Positions 17,066 to 23,727 of a stretch of DNA of 32,221 nucleotides are shown in pieces; position 1 is the stretch's first letter; the number at the start of each line of letters is the position of its first letter. The stretch is from Deltaproteobacteria bacterium. GTDB taxonomy: Bacteria > Desulfobacterota > Desulfobacteria > Desulfobacterales > Desulfosarcinaceae. The stretch is from assembly GCA_020444075.1 (NCBI GenBank), contig JAHLLR010000057.1, positions 1 to 32,221 of the forward strand. Direction: 5' to 3'. The translations under genes were made by a program, and so were the position numbers. The notes beneath the pieces are model-generated. The model ran no database searches and had not been told where the DNA came from. It worked only from the letters and a program-made list of their open reading frames with translations.

Positions 17066-18481
17066 TCATGGTTTGAAATCCTCTTTTCGCAGGCCGAGGC
17101 GCTTCATCTTGTTGTAAAGCCCACGGGTGTGGATCCCAGCGATCCGGGCTGCCTGGTTGACGCGGCCCCCGGTTTTGGACAGGGCGCGTTCGAGGTACAT
17201 TCGTTCCACCTGGTCCAGGACTTCCTGCTGGACTTCCGGAAGGGTTTTGCTCAGGAGCCCTTCTGTTCCCAGCAGGTTTTCCGGTAAAAACCTTCCCATA
17301 TCGGCGGCATCGCCATGGAAGACGTTGGGCAGTTCCGTCATGCCGATCTCATGGTTGCGGCACAGCAGCATGGCCCGTTCGATGACATTCATCAATTCGC
17401 GCACGTTTCCCGGCCAATCATAGCTGCACAGGGCGTTGAGTGCCCGTTCGGAAAAGCCGCTTATTTCCCGACCGATCTTGTAGCGGAACAGGGTCGTAAA
17501 CCGCCGCACCATCGTGGGGATATCTTCCTTGCGGTGGCGAAGGGGCGGTATCGTCAGCATCAAAACGCTCAGGCGGTAGTAAAGGTCCTGCCGGAAAGAT
17601 CCCTGGGCGGCAGCCGCTTCCAGGTCCCTGTTGGTGGCGGCGATCACCCGCACATCCAACTCGATGATGTTCTCACCTCCCAAGGGTTTTACTTCATAAT
17701 CCTGAAGTACGCGAAGCAGTTTGGTTTGAAGATGCAGCGGCATTTCACCAATTTCATCCAGGAATATGGTTCCGCCGTGGGCCAGTTCAAAGGCCCCGCG
17801 GCGATAGCGGACCGCACCGGTAAATGCTCCCTGCTCATGGCCGAAAAGTTCGCTTTCGAGAAGATTTTCGGGCATGGCCGCCATGTTGATCGATATAAAG
17901 GGGCCGATGGACCGTGGGCTCTGTGCGTGGATGGCTTTGGCCAGGTGTTCTTTGCCCACACCGGTTTCACCCGTGAGCAGAATGGGGGAGTCGCTGGGGA
18001 TGACCTGATTGACCTCTTCGATAAAGACCTGCATGGCCTGACTTTCCATGACAAAGTCCGAAAGCTTCGGTTCGACGATGCCCCGTCGGTCAAAGCGTTT
18101 GCGTTGGATGAACTGGCGCCGCGATTCCAGTGCCGAATCGATGGCCTCGTAAATGCTGGTTTTGGACAAACCCGAATAGAGCACGACATCCGCTCCGGCG
18201 GCGGCAAGCTGGGCATGCTCCTCCAGCGAGGCACTGCCGTGAAGGATGATCGTCGTGGGGCTTTCCGGCAGTTCGTTGAGAATGGCGATGCCGTTGTCGA
18301 CCGGACGAAGAACGAAGGCTTCGCTGATGACGATGACATCTATCCCGCTGTGCAAGGCATTCTGCCATACCGATCGCGGCGGACCGAAAACCTCGACCCG
18401 CACATCGGGGGCCGACAGTTTTTTTGCCAGATATCCCTGCAGGCGAGCGTCCTTAATGGCTAATCCCACTCGGATAAGCAT
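17066..18481 (-). CDS. Sigma-54 activator with degenerate receiver domain
   Basis: This 471-residue regulator has three parts. Residues 1-120 have the receiver fold pattern but lack both the acidic pair after strand 1 and the phospho-accepting Asp (the strand reads DVIVISEAF), so it is a pseudo-receiver. Residues about 145-370 are the AAA+ domain with Walker A GETGVGKE, the sigma-54 contact loop EQGAFTGAV, Walker B GGTIFLDEIGE and the arginine finger region LRHRKEDIP. The C-terminus is a Fis-type HTH (GGRVNQAARIAGIHTRGLYNKMKRLGL). It should hydrolyse ATP to open sigma-54 promoters. The start at 18481 has GGAG 8 bases upstream; an in-frame ATG at 18550 is possible. The strong sigma-54 promoter at 18982 nearby is its likely target. 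Confidence 0.9.
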   Translation of the reverse strand: MLIRVGLAIKDARLQGYLAKKLSAPDVRVEVFGPPRSVWQNALHSGIDVIVISEAFVLRPVDNGIAILNELPESPTTIILHGSASLEEHAQLAAAGADVVLYSGLSKTSIYEAIDSALESRRQFIQRKRFDRRGIVEPKLSDFVMESQAMQVFIEEVNQVIPSDSPILLTGETGVGKEHLAKAIHAQSPRSIGPFISINMAAMPENLLESELFGHEQGAFTGAVRYRRGAFELAHGGTIFLDEIGEMPLHLQTKLLRVLQDYEVKPLGGENIIELDVRVIAATNRDLEAAAAQGSFRQDLYYRLSVLMLTIPPLRHRKEDIPTMVRRFTTLFRYKIGREISGFSERALNALCSYDWPGNVRELMNVIERAMLLCRNHEIGMTELPNVFHGDAADMGRFLPENLLGTEGLLSKTLPEVQQEVLDQVERMYLERALSKTGGRVNQAARIAGIHTRGLYNKMKRLGLRKEDFKP

Positions 18482-18548
18482 GCGCGAATCTCCATCATGA
18501 CGGTATTGGGGTACGGATTCGGGTAAAACACCATTATTGGTTGGTCCC

Positions 18549-18600
18549 ATGAGCCAATTTCAAAACGCCCCATTTTGGCCAATATCGGCGTTGGGCTCAT
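18549..18600. promoter_or_regulatory. Nested inverted repeat upstream of the sigma-54 activator
   Basis: ATGAGCC (18549-18555) and GGCTCAT (18594-18600) form the outer arms, and AACGCC (18564-18569) with GGCGTT (18587-18592) the inner arms. On the minus strand, 18581-18567 reads TGGCCAAAATGGGGC, which keeps the GG-N10-GC spacing of a sigma-54 promoter but matches poorly elsewhere. It could be an activator site or the activator's own promoter. Low certainty. Confidence 0.35.
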
Positions 18601-18981
18601 ATTACCATCCTCGACGCAGCGCCGCTGCGCCTGCGGGTGAAATGATCGCCCGCCTTGATCTTGACCGAACTGAAACGTTTTGAGTCAGGCTCCCATAAAA
18701 AAGAAAAAAAATACCGAAAAAAGGCTTAAGCATTTGATCGGCGGAAACTATCATGTGGCATAATTGACTAATTTAATTTAAAAAAAAATAATTGTAAACC
18801 CCGAATTACCCAGGGGGGAAAAACAGTGTCCGTGTATGGTGTTAAAAAAAGAATAATTATACCTGAAAATATATAAAAAGGAATCAATATACTGAAAAAT
18901 AGGGGCTGATAGTCGTCCGTGAATCGGCTGAATATTGTGTATTTCCATATATATCGAAGCGTTGAAATAAACTTAATGCTG

Positions 18982-18997
18982 TGGCACGCTCTGTGCT
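18982..18997 (+). promoter_or_regulatory. Sigma-54 (-24/-12) promoter
   Basis: The sequence TGGCACGCTCTGTGCT matches the RpoN consensus TGGCACG-N4-TTGCA with the exact 4-base spacer; only one or two bases differ and GG (-24) and GC (-12) are intact. Transcription should start near 19008, ahead of the small charged protein at 19061. The 18601-18981 stretch upstream is AT-rich, as expected for bending and activator sites, but I see no clear IHF site. Confidence 0.85.
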
Positions 18998-19060
18998 GAC
19001 AGTAAAACGGTTTGGGATTTGAAAATGTTGATTAACTCTGATGAAGGAAATGGTGTTGCA

Positions 19061-19252
19061 ATGACCAGGCAGGAAGACGACGAACGCTATGAAAACGGGA
19101 AAGACACGCCGCTCAGGCGCCCCCAGCGGACCAAATTCAGGGAGTTCGACGAGGATGAGAATGAGACTGCACTCAGGGAAAAGCGTTCCAGCAAACGTTC
19201 ACATCGCCGGAAAACGGGCAAAGATGATGTCTGGCCCGATGCCGGCGATTGA
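19061..19252 (+). CDS. Small highly charged protein, first gene of the sigma-54 operon
   Basis: From the ATG at 19061 this is a 63-residue protein with 17 Lys/Arg and 17 Asp/Glu, no Cys, and almost no hydrophobic core, so it is probably disordered. Its C-terminus is acidic with a Trp (DDVWPDAGD). AAGGA lies about 12 bases upstream. In-frame starts at 19025 (ATG) or 19019 (TTG) would add about 12-14 residues. It is the first gene after the -24/-12 promoter and is followed 45 bp later by a GNAT, an ATP-grasp ligase, a PLP decarboxylase and a cysteine peptidase. It could be a carrier protein to which amino acids are attached (compare LysW, a small protein with an acidic Trp-containing C-terminus), a precursor peptide, or a small regulator. 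I do not recognise a family. Confidence 0.6.
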   Translation: MTRQEDDERYENGKDTPLRRPQRTKFREFDEDENETALREKRSSKRSHRRKTGKDDVWPDAGD

Positions 19253-19297
19253 ACCGGCACCCCGACCAATCGACCTTTTTCAATAGGAGTGCGCCCC

Positions 19298-20269
19298 ATG
19301 ATTGACGTCAGCGTCAGCAGCGATCCGGAAGAAATCCAACGGCTGTGGCAGCGGCACTGGCCCCAAACGTGCCTATTCGATCTGTGGCCGGTGAGAGCCT
19401 GCTTCCAGAGACGGTTTCAACACACCCCTCATTTTCTTGTTGCCGAAAGGCAGGGGGCATTTTGCGGGTTGCTGGCGCTCAGTTGGATCGATGAAGAGCA
19501 GTATTTCGGGCATTTTCCGGGCGAATTGTGGCATGGCAAGACCTGGCTGGAGCAGAACCGCGTCCTCGTTGCGGATGAACACGTTTTCGATGCTCTGTGG
19601 GAGGCGGTTCCCGATGTGGCCCAGATTCGTTATCTGCGTCCGGATGGCTATCTGCCGGAGGGTGCATCGGTCACCATGGACGAAATCGGTTATCTTTTCC
19701 GGCCGCCCCAGTATGGGTACGATTTCAAGATGTATATGGAGCAATTCTCGGGTAAATCGAGAAAAAAGATTCGCTGTGAGATCGACCGGCTTCAAAGGCG
19801 GGGCGTATCCTTCCGCTACGATTGCCTGGCAGATGTCGACCATTTATTCAGCCTGAATCTGGAGATCTTTCGCGAAGATTCCTATTTCAGCGATCCACGT
19901 TTTCTGGGCGCATTCGAGGACCTCGTCCAATGGCTGCACCGCCATAACCTGCTGCGCGTTACCGCGGTGCTCGTCGGTGGCGAGCTGGCCGCGGTGGATA
20001 TCGGTGCGGTCTGGAACGGCACCTATACGGTGGTGGCAGGAGGAACCTGCGGCGATTTTCCCGGGGTTGCCAAGCTGATCAATTTCCACCACCTGGAATG
20101 GGCCTGCCAGCAGCATCTGCGTGCAGTGGATTTCCTGTGCGGCGAGTTCAACTGGAAGAACCGGTTCCACCTGACGCCTCGCCCGCTGTATAAAATGTCC
20201 AAACTCATTGCCATTGACGGTGCACAGACACCGGCTTATGCATCGGACCTGATCTGTGCCACCGGCTGA
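19298..20269 (+). CDS. FemAB/BioF2-like GNAT-fold acyl- or aminoacyltransferase
   Basis: The chain has 323 residues. The C-terminal half (about 150-310) fits the GNAT-fold BioF2-like/FemAB type: FSGKSRKKIRCEIDRLQRRG, then a segment (FLGAFEDLVQWLHRHNLLRVTAVLVGGELAAVDIGAVWNGTYTVVAGGT) with the usual strand pattern, and LINFHHLEWACQQHLRAVDFLCGEFNWKNRF near the end. Relatives use acyl-CoA or aminoacyl-tRNA donors; which one applies is not visible. The N-terminal half is a second, weaker GNAT-like region. AGGAG lies 8 bases before the ATG at 19298, so I prefer it over the GTG at 19289. It is the second gene of the sigma-54 operon and overlaps the ATP-grasp gene by 14 bases. Confidence 0.72.
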   Translation: MIDVSVSSDPEEIQRLWQRHWPQTCLFDLWPVRACFQRRFQHTPHFLVAERQGAFCGLLALSWIDEEQYFGHFPGELWHGKTWLEQNRVLVADEHVFDALWEAVPDVAQIRYLRPDGYLPEGASVTMDEIGYLFRPPQYGYDFKMYMEQFSGKSRKKIRCEIDRLQRRGVSFRYDCLADVDHLFSLNLEIFREDSYFSDPRFLGAFEDLVQWLHRHNLLRVTAVLVGGELAAVDIGAVWNGTYTVVAGGTCGDFPGVAKLINFHHLEWACQQHLRAVDFLCGEFNWKNRFHLTPRPLYKMSKLIAIDGAQTPAYASDLICATG

Positions 20270-21521
20270 TCCCAGGGTCCTGGTTGTCGGCACCACTGCG
20301 GACTACATCGAATGGATTCGGACGTGCCGTTCGGGACAGGCTCTTTTCCTGACCGATCCCGTTGTACGGCGTGAGGCGGATGAACCGACGCCGTCGCCGG
20401 ATGAAGAGATCCTGTGTGACCTGGCCGATGAACCCCGTGTCTTCGAGGCGCTGGCGCGCCACCTGGATGAATGGCGCATCGAGCTGGCCGGGGTGGTCTG
20501 CTACGATTGCGAATCGATGACCCTTGCCGCCCGTCTGGCCGAAGCATACCATCTGCCTTACCCCAGCGTGCAGGCGGTCAACAACTGCCGCGACAAGTAC
20601 CGCTCCAGAATGCTCTGGAGGAAGCATCAGCTCCATACGCCCGACGTCCGAAGGGTCGAATCGGCGGGCGAGGCCGTCCAGTTTTTCCGGGAAACGGGCG
20701 GACCCTGCGTGTTGAAGCCTGTCAGCGGCAGCGGCAGCGAACTCATTTTCAGGTGCGACAGCGAGGCGGACTGTGAGCGGTATTACCGGCGCATCGTCCA
20801 GGGGCTGGCGCAACGTCTGAATCACCGCCTGTACCAACCTTTCGCGATGTCCGGCGCCGACATTCTGGCAGAGGCGTATGTCGGCGGTGAAGAATACAGT
20901 TGTGATTTCGTGCTGGAAGACAATCGTGTGACCCTGATCCGTCTGACCCGCAAGGTTTTTTTCGCCCAGGATCCTTTCGGAACGGCCAAAGCCTACATCC
21001 TGCCGGGTGTCTGGCCCGACGCCATCGATGCCGGCGAACTGGAGCGGACGCTGGTCCGGAGCGCCGGGGCTTTGGGAATTCAGCGGGCCGTCTGTATGCT
21101 GGACTTCATCGTTCATAACGGGAAGATGGTATTGCTGGAGATGGCTCCCCGGCCCGGTGGCGACTGCCTGCCCTTCCTGGTGCGCCAGTGCTACCAGGTG
21201 GATGTGCTGCAGCTGGTTCTGGATTTCTCCCGACGAAAACCGCTGGCATTGAATCCTCCGGCCAACCATCGGCCGATGGTCGGGCTGCGGCTGCATGCCG
21301 CCCGGGAGGGCACGCTGGTGAGCCTTGACACCCGCGAGCTGAGACGCGATTCCCGCGTGCAGGAGATCCACCTGATCCGCAAACCGGGCCATCGCATAAA
21401 ACGGCCCCCGGAAGACTACGATGCCTGGCTGCTGGGGCATGTCATTTTTGTACCCGAGGATGATGAGGTTTCCGGCCAGTGCCGGGATCTTTGCGATAAA
21501 CTGGCGATCAAGGTTGCGTGA
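20256..21521 (+). CDS. ATP-grasp ligase
   Basis: This 421-residue protein is an ATP-grasp enzyme, a family that joins a carboxylate to an amine or other nucleophile through an acyl-phosphate. Typical blocks are the N-terminal pre-ATP domain (VLVVGTTADYIEWIRTC; CYDCESMTLAARLAEAYHLPYPSVQAVNNCRDKYR), the ATP-binding lysine in CVLKPVSGSGSELIF, the ligand block AEAYVGGEEYSCDFVL, and the Mg-binding LLEMAPRPGGDCLPFL. It most resembles the carbamoyl-phosphate-synthase-L / ATP-grasp_4 group that ligates amino acids. GTG at 20256 overlaps the GNAT gene end by 14 bases. The substrate is unknown. In this operon the most natural job is to attach an amino acid to the small protein or to build a dipeptide-like metabolite. 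Confidence 0.85.
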   Translation: MPPADPRVLVVGTTADYIEWIRTCRSGQALFLTDPVVRREADEPTPSPDEEILCDLADEPRVFEALARHLDEWRIELAGVVCYDCESMTLAARLAEAYHLPYPSVQAVNNCRDKYRSRMLWRKHQLHTPDVRRVESAGEAVQFFRETGGPCVLKPVSGSGSELIFRCDSEADCERYYRRIVQGLAQRLNHRLYQPFAMSGADILAEAYVGGEEYSCDFVLEDNRVTLIRLTRKVFFAQDPFGTAKAYILPGVWPDAIDAGELERTLVRSAGALGIQRAVCMLDFIVHNGKMVLLEMAPRPGGDCLPFLVRQCYQVDVLQLVLDFSRRKPLALNPPANHRPMVGLRLHAAREGTLVSLDTRELRRDSRVQEIHLIRKPGHRIKRPPEDYDAWLLGHVIFVPEDDEVSGQCRDLCDKLAIKVA

Positions 21522-21527
21522 GACGTT

Positions 21528-22832
21528 ATGGGCATGGATCCCTATGAATGGCTGCCGATGGTAAAGGCGAAAATGGCCGGCACCTCTCCGTTGCTGGCTC
21601 CAGAACAGCTGCAGTCCTTTGTCAGCTATTATTTTGACCGGCGCGACATCTATCTTGACGTTCTCAAGACGCACCCGGCGCCGCTTTATCTCCAGGAATC
21701 CTCGGTATTAAGGGCCAGGGCCGCCCGGATGAAGCGGGCTTTCGAATATCTACTGCCCGAGGTGGCATTTTATTTTGCGGTAAAAAGCAACAACCACCCC
21801 CATGTGGCCAGTGTCCTGATCGACGAGGGGTTCGGATTGGATGTCTCCAGCGGACAGGAACTGGAGTCCGCTCTTTTTCTGGGCGCTCCGGATATCGTAT
21901 TCAGCGGGCCGGGCAAGACCCCCCAGGAATTGCGTCTGGCGGTTTCTCATGCCGAGCGCGTGGTGATTCTGATGGACAGCTTCGGCGAACTGGAACGCCT
22001 GGGGCCGCTGGCCGCCGAAATGGACACCACGATTCGCTGCGGGGTGCGATTGACCGTAAACCCGACAGGTCTATGGCGCAAATTCGGCATTCCCATGACT
22101 GATCTGCCGGCATTTATAGACGCCGTCCGGCAACATCCCCGAGTGCACCTGGCAGGACTCCAGTTTCACACCAGTTGGAACCTTTCGCCAGCGCCTCAGA
22201 TCGCCTTTATCCGTGAACTGGGCGAGATGCTGGCGGCCCTGCCGGCGGAGGCGAGAGGACCGATTGAATTTATCGATATCGGCGGGGGATACTGGCCGGA
22301 ACAGGGAGAGTGGCTTCAGGCGGCAGGAACGCCGGAGGGAAGGCTGCGCGATGCCCTGGACCTGCCGGCCGGAGGCGTCGACGCCCATTTCCATCTGCCG
22401 TCGACGCCCATCGAAGGCTTTGCCGACGCACTGAGCGGGGCTATTCGCACGCACCTGCTGTCGTCCGTTTCCTGCCGGATCTGCCTGGAGCCCGGCCGCT
22501 GGATATGCAACGACGCCTTACAGCTGCTGCTTTCGGTGGTCGATAAAAAGGCGCCGGACCTGGTGATCACCGATGCCGGCACCAACGCGATCGGATGGGA
22601 GCGGTTCGAGACCGACTATTTCCCGGTGCTGAACCTGACCCGTCCGTCGCTGGTGGAAAAACCGTGCCATATCCTCGGATCACTGTGCACCCCGCACGAC
22701 GTATGGGGCTACACCTATTTCGGCACGGACATCCAGCCGGGCGATATTCTGATGATCCCCACCCAGGGTGCCTATACCTACAGCCTGAGACAAACCTTCA
22801 TTAAACCCTTGCCGTGTGTTATTACTCTCTGA
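21528..22832 (+). CDS. Fold-type III PLP-dependent decarboxylase
   Basis: The protein (434 residues) belongs to the ornithine/diaminopimelate-decarboxylase group. The N-terminal barrel has the Schiff-base lysine Lys86 in FYFAVKSNNHP, the glycine-rich phosphate-binding block FIDIGGGYWPEQG, and the substrate-binding EPGRW. The C-terminal barrel has Cys387 and Asp391 in LCTPHDVWG, the CxxxD catalytic motif, and the closing TQGAYTYSL. It is more distant from LysA and SpeF than ordinary orthologs, so it may act on a tethered or unusual amino acid. It starts 6 bases after the ATP-grasp stop, so it is co-translated. Butirosin-type pathways also pair an ATP-grasp ligase with such a decarboxylase on a carrier protein; that parallel is inference. 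Confidence 0.87.
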   Translation: MGMDPYEWLPMVKAKMAGTSPLLAPEQLQSFVSYYFDRRDIYLDVLKTHPAPLYLQESSVLRARAARMKRAFEYLLPEVAFYFAVKSNNHPHVASVLIDEGFGLDVSSGQELESALFLGAPDIVFSGPGKTPQELRLAVSHAERVVILMDSFGELERLGPLAAEMDTTIRCGVRLTVNPTGLWRKFGIPMTDLPAFIDAVRQHPRVHLAGLQFHTSWNLSPAPQIAFIRELGEMLAALPAEARGPIEFIDIGGGYWPEQGEWLQAAGTPEGRLRDALDLPAGGVDAHFHLPSTPIEGFADALSGAIRTHLLSSVSCRICLEPGRWICNDALQLLLSVVDKKAPDLVITDAGTNAIGWERFETDYFPVLNLTRPSLVEKPCHILGSLCTPHDVWGYTYFGTDIQPGDILMIPTQGAYTYSLRQTFIKPLPCVITL

Positions 22833-22871
22833 AAGCCATTTGGTTAAAAACATACTAATTTATAGGCATAT

Positions 22872-23588
22872 ATGACGACGGCCCTTCACTTCGATATCCG
22901 CCCCCAGCCGGACAACACCACCTGCGGGCCCACATGCCTGCATGCCGTTTACCGGTATTTCGAAGACCCGATAGCCCTGTCGCGGGTCATTGCCGAAGTG
23001 CCCACGCTGGAAGGGGGCGGCACCCTGTCCGTCTATCTGGCCAGCCACGCCCTGCGCCGTGGATACCGGACCACCATTATCCCCTACAACCTGCAGATTT
23101 TCGACCCGACCTGGTCCGCTATCCCTCCGGGAGACATCGCCGGGAAACTTCGACGGCAGGGTGCCATTAAACGGGGCCTGCCGGGATTCGAACGGGTTAC
23201 GGAGGCTTACCTGGAATATCTTCGCCTCGGCGGCCGTCTGACGTTTGAGGTGCTGACGGCCGGACTGATCCGGAAATATCTCAAACGCGGCATCCCGGTC
23301 ATGACCGGTCTGAGCGCCACCTACCTATACAACTCGGCCCGGGAATACGATCTTGACGGGCGGGTGGTTTACGATGATGTCCGCGGCGAATCCGTCGGCC
23401 ACTTCGTCGTCCTGGCCGGCTACAATCGGGAAACCCGGCGCGCCCGGGTGGCCGATCCGTTTCTGCCGAATCCCATGGCGGACGGGCAGCACTATTCCGT
23501 CGATATCGATCGTCTGGTGTGCGCCATTTTGCTCGGTATCCTGACCGATGACGGCGACCTGCTGATCATCCAGCCGAAACGGAGGTAA
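22872..23588 (+). CDS. C39-like cysteine peptidase or transferase
   Basis: This 238-residue protein has the papain-like C39 pattern. The nucleophile is Cys18 in QPDNTTCGPTCLHAVYRYF, the His is probably His177 in GHFVVLAGYN, and the third residue Asp195 in VADPF. C39 peptidases trim leader peptides at double-Gly motifs, and related folds act as acyl transferases that move amino acids from carrier proteins. No double-Gly motif is obvious in the small protein at 19061. No signal peptide is present, so it acts in the cytoplasm. It follows the decarboxylase by 39 bases and is the last clear member of the operon. Substrate and direction of action (cleavage or transfer) are unknown. Confidence 0.78.
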   Translation: MTTALHFDIRPQPDNTTCGPTCLHAVYRYFEDPIALSRVIAEVPTLEGGGTLSVYLASHALRRGYRTTIIPYNLQIFDPTWSAIPPGDIAGKLRRQGAIKRGLPGFERVTEAYLEYLRLGGRLTFEVLTAGLIRKYLKRGIPVMTGLSATYLYNSAREYDLDGRVVYDDVRGESVGHFVVLAGYNRETRRARVADPFLPNPMADGQHYSVDIDRLVCAILLGILTDDGDLLIIQPKRR

Positions 23589-23727
23589 AACGCTGTACCC
23601 TGCCACGTTATGGGAGCACATTTGAGGCCGTTTTTTTGTTTCTTGTAATTTCGCCCCGGATGGTCAATAGTGGTCGCTGCTTCCAACGGGCTGATATCAA
23701 GAGGAAAACGATGAAAGGAGCGCTGGC
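23589..23727. other. Intergenic spacer
   Basis: The 139-base gap between the C39-like gene and the beta-CASP gene holds a T-run (23630-23636) but no clear stem before it. It may weakly separate two transcripts. AAGGAG lies 7 bases before the beta-CASP ATG. Confidence 0.4.

Noticed and set aside
17315-18463. 382-codon plus-strand frame opposite the sigma-54 activator
   Set aside because: Antisense to a gene with complete AAA+ and HTH motifs.
20205-21674. 489-codon minus-strand frame opposite the ATP-grasp gene
   Set aside because: Antisense shadow; the plus strand carries clear ATP-grasp motifs and close operon spacing.
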